From assembly GCF_900220975.1 (NCBI RefSeq), contig NZ_OBQD01000005.1:77447-141446 (forward strand): DNA of 64,000 bases, written 5' to 3'. A program made the position numbers and the translations under genes. Each line of letters begins with the position of its first letter. The first letter of the stretch is position 1. This DNA comes from Rhizobium subbaraonis (GTDB taxonomy: Bacteria; Pseudomonadota; Alphaproteobacteria; Rhizobiales; Rhizobiaceae). The notes beneath the pieces were generated by a model that searched no databases, had not been told where the DNA came from, and worked only from the letters and a program-made list of their open reading frames with translations. This document shows positions 18,927-28,358 of this stretch, piece by piece.

Positions 18927-19236
18927 CATCAAGGTCCGCCGTCGCGCCAAGGGGCATGACGGCAACAGGCGTTCTCCCCGATCAGTAGCGGCCCGGCACC
19001 TGCGCCGGGCCGTTTCGGTATCAGTGATCGCATTCCGCCATATCCGGCGAGCGGCCGCGAAACCCTTCGTTTACCCTGGCGCTCTAAAATTTCCTTGATT
19101 TGCAGGGGTCTAGCCTCGGGCCGCGCGGCATGTCCGTTTCGTCCCGAATGCGAACACAGGATGTCTGCACCATGCCGGAACATTGGCGGTCGGCCGTTTT
19201 GCCGGCTGCCGGACGGCAAGCGGGACGGGAAGTGCC
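18927..19236. other. Intergenic region between chemoreceptor and extensin-like gene
   Basis: It contains the hairpin at 18989-19012 and otherwise no supportable gene; short open frames here are chance. Confidence 0.5.
18989..19015 (+). terminator. Terminator-like hairpin after the Cache chemoreceptor gene
   Basis: A 9-bp perfect GC stem (CGGCCCGGC / GCCGGGCCG) with a 6-base loop is followed by TTT. It lies 62 bases after the stop codon. Confidence 0.7.
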
Positions 19237-20463
19237 ATGAGTATCGCGTCTGCCTTTTCATCCGGTCTTCCGGCCGCGCTATCGGCGATGCTGCTGCTCG
19301 CCGGGTGCTCGGACGGGTTGACGCCGCCGGCTAGCATCGACGGTGAAAGCACGGTCAACGCCATCCGGCCGACCGGCGAGCAGCGGACGCGGCATGCGGC
19401 CGGCAATGCGGCTGCGGCATATCCCGCGACCGGGATGCCGGTGACGTCGGCGGGAAACAGCGGCGTGGTCATGGACGACGCATACGGTGAACTGCAGGCC
19501 CAGCCGGCCGGCGCCTTGCCGAAGATCGACAGCGACGAGGCAATGGGCGTGACGGCCCCGCAGGCCACCTCCGGGACGATGCAGGTGCCGCAGGACGGCG
19601 TCAACATGGACGCCGGGCTCGGTGTTCTGCCCGTCCAGGGGCTTGCCGAGGCCCAGGCCGAGGAGATCGCGGAAGGCAACGCCACCCAGGTCGTGGTCGA
19701 CGGCATCGGCACGGATGAACCGCGGCAGCTTGGCGAGCCCGCGACCACGCCTGAGCCGATGACCATGCCGATGACCGACGCCAGCGCGGAGCTGGGCGGT
19801 TCGGCGCCCGCGGCCGCAAGGGCAGCGCCGTCGGCGCAGCAGGACAAGGTCGCCTATATTCCCCGCTTCAACAATCCGATGTCGGTGCCGGAAACGCTGG
19901 GCGGCATGCCGGCGGCGGAGAAGTCCTGCCGGCAGCGACTGCAGCGGCTGGGCGTGAAGTTCCGCGACCTGCCGCGAATCGGCAAGGGCAATTCCTGCGG
20001 CATTGCCTATCCGATCGAGCTGCAGGGCCTGTCCGGCGGCATCCAGATCAAGCCGGCGGCGCAGGTGAACTGCCAGATCACCGAGGCGTTCGCGCGCTGG
20101 GTGAAGAACGAACTCGCACCGGCTGCGCGCCTGCGTTATCTCTCCGGCGTAAAGTCGATCCATCAGATGTCGTCCTATTCCTGCCGCACGATGAACTCGC
20201 GGCGCGGCGCCGCCATGTCGGAGCACGCCAAGGGCAATGCCATCGACGTCGGCAAGATCGTCCTCAACAGCGGCAAGGCGATCCTCGTGCGCAACAAGAG
20301 CTTTTTCGCCTTTCGCGAGAAGGGTTTGCTGAAGGCGGTGCGCAGCGACAGTTGCAAGTATTTCACGACCGTGCTCGGTCCGGGGAGCGACCGCTTCCAC
20401 AAGGATCACTTCCACTTCGATCTCCGGATGCGCAAGTCGGGATATCGCCACTGCAGCCTTTGA
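19237..20463 (+). CDS. Extensin-like C-terminal domain lipoprotein
   Basis: This 408-residue protein has a lipoprotein signal ending in the lipobox L-L-A-G-C (Cys about residue 26). A long Ala/Gly/Pro/Met-rich, probably disordered stretch runs to about residue 205. The conserved extensin-like C-terminal domain follows, with C-G-I-A-Y-P-I, Y-S-C-R-T-M, S-E-H-A-K-G-N-A-I-D-V and H-K-D-H-F-H-F-D. The His/Asp residues in the last two motifs look like a zinc peptidase-type site (a link to D-Ala-D-Ala peptidase folds is inference). It is predicted to be membrane-anchored in the periplasm with a cell-wall role. The start at 19237 has GGGA/GGAAG just upstream. A hairpin with an A9 tract follows the stop. 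Confidence 0.85.
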   Translation: MSIASAFSSGLPAALSAMLLLAGCSDGLTPPASIDGESTVNAIRPTGEQRTRHAAGNAAAAYPATGMPVTSAGNSGVVMDDAYGELQAQPAGALPKIDSDEAMGVTAPQATSGTMQVPQDGVNMDAGLGVLPVQGLAEAQAEEIAEGNATQVVVDGIGTDEPRQLGEPATTPEPMTMPMTDASAELGGSAPAAARAAPSAQQDKVAYIPRFNNPMSVPETLGGMPAAEKSCRQRLQRLGVKFRDLPRIGKGNSCGIAYPIELQGLSGGIQIKPAAQVNCQITEAFARWVKNELAPAARLRYLSGVKSIHQMSSYSCRTMNSRRGAAMSEHAKGNAIDVGKIVLNSGKAILVRNKSFFAFREKGLLKAVRSDSCKYFTTVLGPGSDRFHKDHFHFDLRMRKSGYRHCSL

Positions 20464-20968
20464 ACGGCCGCGGCCGGACCGAGACAGGAAGCTTCGCGAA
20501 AAAAAAAGGACCGGCCCTGGAGCCGGCCAAGTTAACGCTTCATACGGGCGTCGCGGCTGCGCCGACGCGATACAGGTGGCCAGCGGAAGGGGATCCCGCG
20601 GGCGGCGCTTCCTTGCGGATGGTTCATCCATCCGTCCGGCCTTGCAAAGGGGACAGCAAGGCGGAGGCGATGTCGCAATCATTGCGAGCGGAAAGCGCCG
20701 GGGCGACGCGGTGGCGGCTTCCTGCCTCGGGTCCGAGAATGATCGAAAAACGTCACGGTTTCATGACGGTTGACCGGTCTCGCCTGCGGCCCTGCGACCG
20801 CCTGCGGCCGCAACGTGTGAGCGTGACATTTTTTCGCCGCCGGGGGATGAAATCGGCTGCACCCGGTCCCATATAGCGGCGCGCACCCCGCCATATCCGG
20901 CAGGCGCGCGTCCTCCCCTATCCGGAGGCCGTCCTGCCTGCTTCCCGCCATTTGCATCGGTCCCGTCC
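20464..20968. other. 505-bp gene-less stretch
   Basis: No convincing protein gene is visible on either strand. The left end carries a hairpin with a T9 tract on the minus strand (20499-20528). The rest is GC-rich with no other clear structure. The promoter of the ABC exporter must lie toward the right end. Confidence 0.5.
20499..20528 (-). terminator. Rho-independent terminator reading on the minus strand
   Basis: On the minus strand, a 7-bp stem (GGCCGGC / GCCGGTC, one G-U pair) with a 6-base loop is followed by nine T after one C. On the plus strand the hairpin is followed only by AAGTT. It could act for the convergent extensin-like gene, or end a minus-strand transcript for which no gene is visible. 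Confidence 0.6.
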
Positions 20969-21895
20969 ATGGCTCCCATCGTCAGCATCCAGAACCTCAC
21001 CAAGAGCTATGCCAGCGGCTTCCAGGCTCTGAAGGGGGTGAGCCTCGACATCGAGGAAGGCGAGATCCTCGCGCTGCTCGGCCCCAACGGCGCCGGCAAG
21101 ACGACGATGATTTCCATCATCTGCGGCATCGTCATGCCGAGCGGCGGCCGCGTGACCGTCGCCGGCCACGACGTGGTCAAGGACTTCCGGGCCACGCGCG
21201 AGATCATCGGCCTCGTCCCGCAGGAACTGACGCTCGATGCCTTCGAGACCGTGTTCAATACCGTGGCCTTTTCCCGCGGGCTGCACGGCAAGAAGCCCGA
21301 TCCGGCCATGATCGAACGCATCCTTCGCGACCTGTCGCTGTGGGACAAGAAGGATACCATGCTCCGCCAGCTGTCCGGCGGCATGCGCCGGCGCGTGCTG
21401 ATCGCCAAGGCGCTCTCCTACGAACCGAAGGTGCTGTTCCTCGACGAGCCGACCGCCGGCGTCGACGTGGCCCTGCGCAAGGACATGTGGCAACTGGTCG
21501 AGCGACTGCGCGCCTCCGGCGTCACGATCATCCTGACGACGCACTACATCGAGGAGGCCGAAGAGATCGCCGATCGCATCGGCGTCATCAACAAGGGCGA
21601 GATCCTGCTCGTGGAGGAGAAGGCGGCGCTGATGCAGAAGCTCGGACGCAAGACACTGACGGTCGAGCTTGCCGAACCGGTGGCCGTCGTTCCCGAAACG
21701 CTGGCGCCCTTCAATCTGCGGATCGGGAGCGAAGGCCGGACCCTGATCTACGACTATGAAACGAGTGGCGAGCGCACCGGCATTACGGGGCTGTTGAGCG
21801 CGATCGCGCAAGAGGGATTTCGGCTGAAGGACGTCTCGACGCAGCAGAGCACGCTGGAAGACATCTTCGTCGAACTGGTTGGAGAGGCGAAATGA
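20969..21895 (+). CDS. ABC transporter ATP-binding protein (YadG-like exporter)
   Basis: This 308-residue nucleotide-binding subunit has Walker A GPNGAGKT (38-45), a Q-loop at LVPQELTLD, the signature LSGGMRRR (about 140), Walker B KVLFLDEP with the catalytic Glu, and the switch TTHYIEEAE. The C-terminal ~80 residues form the extension usual in type 2 drug/polysaccharide exporters of YadG type. The stop overlaps the permease start by four bases (ATGA), so the two genes are translationally coupled. Substrate is unknown. Confidence 0.95.
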   Translation: MAPIVSIQNLTKSYASGFQALKGVSLDIEEGEILALLGPNGAGKTTMISIICGIVMPSGGRVTVAGHDVVKDFRATREIIGLVPQELTLDAFETVFNTVAFSRGLHGKKPDPAMIERILRDLSLWDKKDTMLRQLSGGMRRRVLIAKALSYEPKVLFLDEPTAGVDVALRKDMWQLVERLRASGVTIILTTHYIEEAEEIADRIGVINKGEILLVEEKAALMQKLGRKTLTVELAEPVAVVPETLAPFNLRIGSEGRTLIYDYETSGERTGITGLLSAIAQEGFRLKDVSTQQSTLEDIFVELVGEAK

Positions 21896-22653
21896 ATTTC
21901 GAGGCCATCAAGTCGATCTACCTGTTCGAGATGGCGCGCACCCGCCGCACGCTCATGCAGAGCGTGATCTCGCCGGTCGTGTCGACCTCGCTCTACTTCA
22001 TCGTGTTCGGCGCGGCGATCGGCTCGCGCATCCAGGAGGTTGACGGCGTGCCCTACGGGGCCTTCATCGCGCCCGGCCTCATCATGCTGACTCTGCTCAA
22101 CCAGTGCATCGGCAACGGCTCGTTCGGCATCTACTTCCCGAAGTTCACTGGCACGATCTACGAAATCCTCTCGGCGCCGATCTCGGTGGTCGAGATCGTC
22201 ATCGGCTATGTCGGCGCGGCCGCGACCAAGGGCCTCCTGATCGGAACGATCATCCTCGCCACGGCATCGCTCTTCGTGGACATCTCGATCGCCCATCCCT
22301 TCCTGATGGTTCTGTTCTTCGTCCTGACAGCGGTCAGCTTCAGCCTTTTCGGTTTCATGATCGGTATCTGGGCGAAGGATTTCGAACAGCTGAACGTGAT
22401 TCCGATGCTGGTGATCCCGCCACTGGTCTTTCTGGGCGGCAGCTTCTACTCGATCGACATGCTTCCACCCTTCTGGCAGACGGTCAGCCATTTCAATCCG
22501 GTGCTGTATCTCGTTTCCGGTTTCCGCTGGAGCTTCTATGAGATCGCCGACGTCAACCCGCTCATCAGCCTGGGCATCGTCGTCGTGTTTCTGGCCGCCT
22601 GCCTTTCGATCACGGCCTGGATCTTCAAGACCGGTTACAAGCTCAAGAACTGA
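21892..22653 (+). CDS. ABC-2 type transporter permease (YadH-like)
   Basis: This 253-residue protein has six membrane helices and matches the ABC-2 permease family, with the coupling-helix region near [21 protein letters not shown], the [10 protein letters not shown] segment, and the [12 protein letters not shown] element typical of YadH. It makes an exporter with the ATPase upstream, with which it overlaps by four bases. The gene is followed by the hairpin at 22820-22842. Substrate is unknown. Confidence 0.95.
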   Translation: MNFEAIKSIYLFEMARTRRTLMQSVISPVVSTSLYFIVFGAAIGSRIQEVDGVPYGAFIAPGLIMLTLLNQCIGNGSFGIYFPKFTGTIYEILSAPISVVEIVIGYVGAAATKGLLIGTIILATASLFVDISIAHPFLMVLFFVLTAVSFSLFGFMIGIWAKDFEQLNVIPMLVIPPLVFLGGSFYSIDMLPPFWQTVSHFNPVLYLVSGFRWSFYEIADVNPLISLGIVVVFLAACLSITAWIFKTGYKLKN

Positions 22654-22819
22654 AGGCTTTGCCGTCGATGCCGCCGCTCCAAGCACATCTGTACGGGAGG
22701 CGGAGGCCTTTGCCGCGCATGGGCTATCCCGGTGCGATGGTTCCTCCTTCGGTTGCAATTTAAACAAATGTAAACGTTCGACCGCTTATCTTTCCGGCAC
22801 TTAATGGACCTGCCTTTCA

Positions 22820-22842
22820 GCACGGCCCGGTCTGGGCCGTGC
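22820..22842 (+). terminator. Hairpin between ABC exporter and PAS chemoreceptor
   Basis: A 9-bp perfect stem (GCACGGCCC / GGGCCGTGC) with a 5-base loop is followed by CTCTTCCT. It ends 40 bases before the next start codon, so it could end the exporter operon or act in the leader of the next gene. Confidence 0.6.
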
Positions 22843-22882
22843 CTCTTCCTCAGATATTATCGTTCTTTACTGGAGTCGGATC

Positions 22883-24577
22883 ATGTCGTTGCTTTCGTTC
22901 GGCCGCACGGTCGACGCCGCGGCCATCCTCGAGGCCATGGACAGGTCGCAAGCCATCATCGAATTCGACCTCGCCGGAAAAATCCTGACTGCGAACCGCA
23001 ATTTCTGCGATGCGCTCGGATATGAGCTGTCGGAGATCGCCGGCCGGCATCACAGCATGTTCGTGGAGCCGCAATACGCGATGAGCGGGGAGTATCGCGA
23101 GTTCTGGAGACGTCTGGGGCAGGGCGAATTCGATCGCCGTCAGTACAAGCGCATCGGCAAGAACGGGCGCGAGGTCTGGATTGAGGCGTCCTACAACCCG
23201 GTGTCCCGTGGCGGCAAGCCGTACAAGATCGTGAAGTTTGCGACCGTCATCACCGAGGCGAAACAGAGGAACGCCGAATATGCCGGCAAGCTGGATGCGA
23301 TATCACGCGCCCAGGCGATCATCGAGTTCAGTACCGACGGGAAAATTCTGACGGCCAATGACAATTTTCTGCAGGCTCTCGGCTACGGGATCGACGAGAT
23401 CGTCGGCCAGCACCATTCGATGTTTTGCGACCCGGGTTATGTCGCGAGCCGCGAGTATCGCGAGTTGTGGAACAGGTTGGCAGCCGGCGATTTCGTGTCC
23501 GATGAATTCACGCGCATCGGCAAGGGCGGCAGGAAGGTTCATATCCAGGCATCCTACAATCCGATCTTCGACATGAACGGCAAGGTCTTCAAGATCGTGA
23601 AGTTTGCAACCGACGTGAGTGATCGCGTTCGCGCCGTCAACGAGCTCGGCGGCGCTTTGCACGAGCTCGCCGGCGGCAATCTCGGATGCAGGTTGGAAAA
23701 ACCTTTCGGGGCGGCGCTCGACAAGCTGAGGGCGGACTTCAACATGTCCGTTGATCGTCTCTGCGTCGCGGTACGGACGATTTCCCAGAACGCGGCGACC
23801 ATGGCCTCTGGCTCGCAGCAGGTCCGCATCGCCTCAGAGGCGTTGGCGCGTGAACTGGAACAACAGGCGGCCGCCGTCGAAGAGACGGCTTCCGCGGTCA
23901 ACGAGATCACGATGACGGTGAACGAGACGGCGACGCGTGCCGCCGAGGCGGGCACGCTGGTCGAAGGCGCAAAACTGAGCGCGGACATATCCGGCGATGT
24001 CGTCCGGCAGGCCGTGGACGCGATGGCGAAGATCGAGGCATCCTCCACGCAGATTGCGGGCATCGTCGGTGTGATCGACGTGATCGCGTTCCAGACGAAC
24101 CTTCTGGCGCTGAACGCCGGCGTGGAGGCTGCGCGGGCCGGAGAAGCCGGCAAGGGCTTTGCGGTGGTGGCCCATGAGGTCCGCGAGCTTGCGCAGCGCA
24201 CGGCGACGGCGGCGAAGGAGATCAAGGCACTCATCGCCGAATCGGGGAAGCATGTCCGAGACGGGGTCGGTCTCGTCGGGCAGGCCGGCGGCGCGCTGGA
24301 GAAGATCGTCGGGCAGGTGACGCGCGTGCACGAAAATGTCGGCGCCATCGTGGAAGCCACGCGCGAGCAATCGGCAAGCCTGAGCCAGGTCAACGAGGCC
24401 GTGAATTCGATCGATCAGGGAACGCAGCGCAACGTTGCGCTGGTGGAGGAATCGGCCGTCGCGAGCGCGGGGTTGGCGGAGGAGGCCGCGGAGCTGTCGG
24501 GGCTGGTGGGGCAATTCCGCACGGGCAGCCGAGGGGCCGATAGTCCGATCCGCATGCAGCAAAGCCTGGTTGCCTGA
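22883..24577 (+). CDS. Soluble methyl-accepting chemotaxis protein with two PAS domains
   Basis: This 564-residue protein has no membrane helix, so it is a cytosolic receptor. Two PAS domains of the same type lie at about residues 15-130 and 137-252; each has the run I-I-E-F, G-K-I-L-T-A-N, a G-x-H-H-S-M-F motif and a [10 protein letters not shown] exit strand. A short HAMP-like linker precedes the signalling domain, which has [19 protein letters not shown] and [15 protein letters not shown] domains of this pattern often hold haem or flavin for redox or oxygen sensing; the cofactor is not determinable here. GGAG lies eight bases before the ATG. The C-terminus shows no adaptor-binding pentapeptide. 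Confidence 0.95.
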   Translation: MSLLSFGRTVDAAAILEAMDRSQAIIEFDLAGKILTANRNFCDALGYELSEIAGRHHSMFVEPQYAMSGEYREFWRRLGQGEFDRRQYKRIGKNGREVWIEASYNPVSRGGKPYKIVKFATVITEAKQRNAEYAGKLDAISRAQAIIEFSTDGKILTANDNFLQALGYGIDEIVGQHHSMFCDPGYVASREYRELWNRLAAGDFVSDEFTRIGKGGRKVHIQASYNPIFDMNGKVFKIVKFATDVSDRVRAVNELGGALHELAGGNLGCRLEKPFGAALDKLRADFNMSVDRLCVAVRTISQNAATMASGSQQVRIASEALARELEQQAAAVEETASAVNEITMTVNETATRAAEAGTLVEGAKLSADISGDVVRQAVDAMAKIEASSTQIAGIVGVIDVIAFQTNLLALNAGVEAARAGEAGKGFAVVAHEVRELAQRTATAAKEIKALIAESGKHVRDGVGLVGQAGGALEKIVGQVTRVHENVGAIVEATREQSASLSQVNEAVNSIDQGTQRNVALVEESAVASAGLAEEAAELSGLVGQFRTGSRGADSPIRMQQSLVA

Positions 24578-24731
24578 CCCGCCGGCCGGGTCCACGGGAA
24601 TTCGTCCCGCCTCGGCTCCCGGAGCGGATATAGAAAAGGGTTTGGCGCAAACGGGGGCCACTGCCGGCCGATTGATTGCGCTATTCAAACGCTGTGGTGG
24701 AGGCAGCGGCAGTTGGAGCTTGCTGCCCGTT

Positions 24732-25430
24732 TCAGTCCCGCAAACGAAGTTCGTCACCGCGAATTTCGACCGAGTCGAGCGTTCCGAGGAAGGTCATGCC
24801 GAGAAGGCTCTGGTCCAGCCGGCCTTGACCCGCCACCACGGCCCGGACGTTGCGACGCTCGATCGGGCCGATGGCGACGCTGTCGAGGCGGACGGGCGCG
24901 GCCACGGCCGTGCCGTTTGCGGTCGACACCATCAGGTTGAAGTTCAGCGTCTCGGGCGCCAGGCCAAGACGCTCGGCGTCCGCATAGCTGAGGACGACCG
25001 AACTCGCGCCAGTATCGACCAGCAGATCGACGCTGCCGCCGTTGATCTGTGCATCGACCTGGAAATGACCATGCTCCATCTTGTGCAGCACGAGAATCTG
25101 CTCTCCGGAGGCATCGGTCGTGACGACCGCGCGGCCCGGGACGAGTCCGGCCGTCAGCCGCCCCGCCACCGATTGCAGGTCGTCGCGATAGATATAGCCT
25201 GCAACGAAGAGGAGCGCGATCAGCAGCCACAGTGCCGCGTTGCGCAGCGCCTCGCTCATGCGGCCGCGGCTGGCGAGGAAGCCGGTGGCGAGCAACGCGC
25301 CGATCGCCGACAACTGAACGAGCTGGCCGAAATCTTCGTTGCCGAGGCCGAAGGTGCGCCCGGTCCCGTGGTTCAGGAAAAGCATCGCCAGTCCGAAGCC
25401 GAGGATGCCGAGGACGATCCACAGTCTCAT
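24732..25430 (-). CDS. TIGR02281-type membrane-anchored aspartic protease (retropepsin-like)
   Basis: This 232-residue protein starts with three hydrophobic helices (residues about 2-18, 32-50, 62-80), then carries a clan AA aspartic protease domain. The catalytic motif VDTGASSVVLS lies near residue 142, and A-P-V-R-L-D-S-V-A-I-G and Q-S-L-L-G-M-T-F-L follow as in the TIGR02281 family. A single DTG implies a homodimeric retropepsin-like enzyme, probably facing the periplasm. Its start overlaps the DUF1289 stop by four bases, so it is the last gene of cobS / DUF1289 / protease. Its target is unknown. Confidence 0.85.
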   Translation of the reverse strand: MRLWIVLGILGFGLAMLFLNHGTGRTFGLGNEDFGQLVQLSAIGALLATGFLASRGRMSEALRNAALWLLIALLFVAGYIYRDDLQSVAGRLTAGLVPGRAVVTTDASGEQILVLHKMEHGHFQVDAQINGGSVDLLVDTGASSVVLSYADAERLGLAPETLNFNLMVSTANGTAVAAPVRLDSVAIGPIERRNVRAVVAGQGRLDQSLLGMTFLGTLDSVEIRGDELRLRD

Positions 25431-25648
25431 GCCTCGCCGCGCTCCCGCGCCATGCGCGTCCGCCGGGTTTCCCGGCGGGGCTTGCGTTCGATGGTGGCAA
25501 GACGGGCCGGCAGTTCGGCCATCACAGAGCGGCGCTGGTCGGAGCTGTAGCTTATCCAGCCGCCGATCTCTTCGCGCGTCCTGCCGCAACCGAAACAATA
25601 GCCGGTGGTGTCATCTATCGAACAGACGAGGATGCAAGGTGATTCCAT
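25427..25648 (-). CDS. DUF1289 domain-containing protein
   Basis: This 73-residue protein has the DUF1289 cysteine pattern S-P-C-I-x-V-C-x-I-D and T-G-Y-C-F-G-C-G-R-T-R-E-E-I, which looks like a four-Cys zinc or iron-sulfur knuckle. W-x-S-Y-S follows, and the Arg-rich tail is variable. The ATG at 25648 has GGAG seven bases upstream. It lies 41 bases after cobS and overlaps the downstream protease gene by four bases. Function is unknown. Confidence 0.85.
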   Translation of the reverse strand: MESPCILVCSIDDTTGYCFGCGRTREEIGGWISYSSDQRRSVMAELPARLATIERKPRRETRRTRMARERGEA

Positions 25649-25689
25649 CGGGTCTCCAGCGGATACAGATGCCACTTTATATCGTCGGC

Positions 25690-26478
25690 TCAGAGCGCCA
25701 GCGCAAGGGCGGCGAGCGCCGCAATCTCGGCGACCTGTTCGCTGGCGCCGATCGTGTCGCCGGTGTGGCCGCCGATCTTGTCGGAAACGACGTCGCTGAA
25801 GACGAAGACGGCGGCGGCGACTGCGAGCACCATTGAGGCGATACCGAGAAGCGGTGCGGCGGGCAGAAGCAGCAGCAGGACGATTGCCGCGCCGGATACG
25901 AGTGCGGTACGGGCGGCGGCTGGTTCCGGCTGGCCGGCGGCGGCGGCGACGCCGTCCGGACGGGCCGGGGGCAGCGCCTGCCAGTGCCAGACCATGGCGG
26001 CGCGGCTGGCAGCGGCGACGGCCAGCAGCGCGCAGGCGGAGCCGATCGGCGAAAGGGCGGTGATGATCGCTGCCAGCGCCGACGCCCGAACGCCGAAGGA
26101 CAGGACGAGGGCGACGACGCCGTAGGAGCCGACCCGGCTGTCCTTCATGATCGAAAGGGCGCTTTCCCGGTCGCGCCCGCCGCCGAGCCCGTCGGCGGCA
26201 TCCGACAGCCCGTCCTCATGCAGCGCGCCGGTCAAGAGCGTCTGGACCGCGAGAACGAGGAAGGCGGACAGGTAGGGAGCGGTGTCCAGTAGCGTAAGGA
26301 CCGCCAGGAGGGCTGCCGCCGGTAGCAGGATCAGCACCCCCGCCATCGGAAACGCCCGCACCGTCACGCTGAGGCGGCCGTCGTGTCCGTCGAAGTATCG
26401 GCCGGGTACGCGGATACGGGACAGAAAAGCCACCGACCGGGCCACGTCGTTGATATAGTCGCGCAGTTCCACCTGCAT
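25690..26478 (-). CDS. cobS: Adenosylcobinamide-GDP ribazoletransferase (cobalamin synthase)
   Basis: CobS joins adenosylcobinamide-GDP with alpha-ribazole (or its phosphate) in the inner membrane, the late step of vitamin B12 synthesis. The 262-residue product has several membrane helices and the family motif [17 protein letters not shown] with conserved acidic residues, followed by [11 protein letters not shown] and S-R-A-A-M-V. The start at 26478 (MQVELRD) is preceded by AAGGAGAG, a strong ribosome-binding site; the much longer frame upstream is antisense to cobT. Divergent cobT makes the other substrate arm, so the two genes serve one pathway. Confidence 0.95.
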   Translation of the reverse strand: MQVELRDYINDVARSVAFLSRIRVPGRYFDGHDGRLSVTVRAFPMAGVLILLPAAALLAVLTLLDTAPYLSAFLVLAVQTLLTGALHEDGLSDAADGLGGGRDRESALSIMKDSRVGSYGVVALVLSFGVRASALAAIITALSPIGSACALLAVAAASRAAMVWHWQALPPARPDGVAAAAGQPEPAAARTALVSGAAIVLLLLLPAAPLLGIASMVLAVAAAVFVFSDVVSDKIGGHTGDTIGASEQVAEIAALAALALAL

Positions 26479-26655
26479 CTCTCCTTGCCCGTCCCAATGC
26501 GCAGGGCGTGCCATCATCCTAGCGTGTCGCAGCCGCGTTGCCACGCCGAAACGGCGACAGCGTCCGCCGCAAATTCGGTTGTCGGACGCGCCGCCGATCT
26601 CTAATAGGGGGCAACCGATCCTGCTTTGGAAGCCGAATACGAGGAATTCCCCAAT

Positions 26656-27672
26656 ATGAGTGCCAGCGGCCTGCCGTTCGATGATTTCCGTGAATTGCTG
26701 CGCAATCTGCCGGGGCCGGATTCGGCTGCACTGGTGGCCGCGCGCGACCGAGACGCCCAGCTGACCAAGCCGCCGGGTTCTCTCGGCCGGTTGGAGGAGA
26801 TCGCCTTCTGGCTCGCCGCCTGGTCCGGCCGCGCTCCGGCGGTGACGCGGCCTCTGGTCGCGATCTTTGCCGGCAACCACGGCGTGACCCGGCAGGGCGT
26901 GACCCCCTATCCGCCTTCGGTGACCGCCCAGATGGTGGAGAATTTTGCTGCAGGCGGGGCGGCGATCAACCAGATCTGCGTCACCCACGACCTCGGCCTG
27001 AAGGTCTTCGACCTCGCGCTTGACTATCCGACCGGCGATATCACGCAGGAGGCAGCCCTTTCCGAGCGCGACTGCGCGGCGACCATGGCCTTCGGCATGG
27101 AAGCCGTGGCAGGCGGCACCGATCTTCTGTGCATCGGTGAAATGGGGATCGGCAACACGACGATTGCGGCGGCCATCAACCTCGCGCTCTACGGCGGCAC
27201 TGCCGCCGATTGGGTCGGTCCGGGCACCGGCGCGGAAGGCGAGGTCCTTGCCCGCAAGATCGCCGCGGTGGAAAAGGCGGTCGCCCTGCACAAGGCGCAT
27301 CTCTCCGATCCGTTCGAGGTGCTGCGGCGGCTCGGCGGGCGGGAGATCGCCGCGATGGCCGGCGCGATCCTTGCAGCACGCATGCAGAAGGTGCCGGTGA
27401 TTCTCGACGGCTATGTCGCCACCTGCGCGGGTGCTGTCCTGAAGGCGGCCAACCCGGCGGCGCTGGATCACTGCCTGATCGGCCATGTCTCGGCGGAGCC
27501 GGGACACATGCGCGCGATCGAGAAGCTCGGCAAGACGCCGCTTCTTGCGCTCGGCATGCGGCTCGGCGAGGGGACGGGGGCAGCACTTGCAGCGGGCATC
27601 GTCAAGTCTGCCGCCGCCTGCCATTCCGGCATGGCGACGTTTGTTCAGGCCGGCGTCAGCAACAAACAGTAG
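26656..27672 (+). CDS. cobT: Nicotinate-nucleotide--dimethylbenzimidazole phosphoribosyltransferase
   Basis: CobT transfers phosphoribose from nicotinate mononucleotide to dimethylbenzimidazole, giving alpha-ribazole phosphate for CobS. The 338-residue length is normal. Motifs seen are [21 protein letters not shown], [21 protein letters not shown], [18 protein letters not shown], the base-site segment [19 protein letters not shown]-x-S-A-E-P-G-H and the catalytic Glu in R-L-G-E-G-T-G-A. The ATG at 26656 is preceded by GAGGA; an upstream TTG in the same frame is less likely. It is divergent from cobS with a 177-base intergene. I saw no cobalamin riboswitch there. Confidence 0.97.
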   Translation: MSASGLPFDDFRELLRNLPGPDSAALVAARDRDAQLTKPPGSLGRLEEIAFWLAAWSGRAPAVTRPLVAIFAGNHGVTRQGVTPYPPSVTAQMVENFAAGGAAINQICVTHDLGLKVFDLALDYPTGDITQEAALSERDCAATMAFGMEAVAGGTDLLCIGEMGIGNTTIAAAINLALYGGTAADWVGPGTGAEGEVLARKIAAVEKAVALHKAHLSDPFEVLRRLGGREIAAMAGAILAARMQKVPVILDGYVATCAGAVLKAANPAALDHCLIGHVSAEPGHMRAIEKLGKTPLLALGMRLGEGTGAALAAGIVKSAAACHSGMATFVQAGVSNKQ

Positions 27673-27880
27673 TTGCGGACCGGACCGGTCGGCTACACGC
27701 AGGCGCGGAGGTTCCGGTGCGCGTGGCAGCGGCCCGACCGGTCTCGGCCTTGTTTCCGCCACCGGACGCCAATATGGCCCCAACCGGCAGGCCGGCAATG
27801 CTTTCGTCGCGCATTGCTGGCATGATAGAGATGACAACGTGGGCGTGCGCGGCCGCAATCGTGCGAGCGAGATAAGAACG

Positions 27881-28282
27881 ATGACCATGGCGCAAGGCAG
27901 GATCGATACGAGCCCGGTGAAGAAGCAGAAGGGCTTCCGGCACCTTTTTGCCGCCGCCAGCTATTCGCTGGGCGGGGCGAGACGTCTGCTGGGCGAGGCC
28001 GCATTCCGCCACGAACTGCTTGCCTTCGGCGCGGTGATGGTCGGCTTCGTCGCGACCGGCGCGACGCTCTTCCAGTATGTCGCGATGGGGATCCTGTTCC
28101 TGTTGATGATGGCCTTCGAGGCGATCAACACCGCGATCGAGGAAATCGTCGACCGTGTCTCGCCCGAGATCTCCGACATGGGGCGCAACGCCAAGGATCT
28201 CGGCTCGTTCGCCTGTTTCTGCATGATCGTGGCGAACGCGCTCTACGCAGCCTATGTGGTGATCCTGTCTCACTGGTTGTAA
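27881..28282 (+). CDS. dgkA: Diacylglycerol kinase (prokaryotic, membrane)
   Basis: DgkA phosphorylates diacylglycerol released during lipid or periplasmic glucan modification, recycling it to phosphatidate. The 133-residue protein has an N-terminal amphipathic helix ([19 protein letters not shown]), three membrane helices, and the family signature [13 protein letters not shown] with the catalytic Glu, followed by A-K-D-L-G-S. The ATG at 27881 is used; a second in-frame ATG six bases downstream is possible. No strong ribosome-binding site is evident. Confidence 0.95.
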   Translation: MTMAQGRIDTSPVKKQKGFRHLFAAASYSLGGARRLLGEAAFRHELLAFGAVMVGFVATGATLFQYVAMGILFLLMMAFEAINTAIEEIVDRVSPEISDMGRNAKDLGSFACFCMIVANALYAAYVVILSHWL

Positions 28283-28358
28283 GTAATTTAGAATGCAACC
28301 TATAGATTGACGACGTTCGTGCCGCCTCCTATGATCTTCCACAAACGGGGAGGGCGCC

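Noticed and set aside
17100-18965. A 621-residue open frame antisense to the Cache chemoreceptor
   Set aside because: Antisense shadow; the sense frame has all chemoreceptor motifs and a ribosome-binding site.
26479-26655. A cobalamin riboswitch between cobS and cobT
   Set aside because: I could not find the conserved B12-box type segment, and the 177-base divergent gap leaves little room for the full element.
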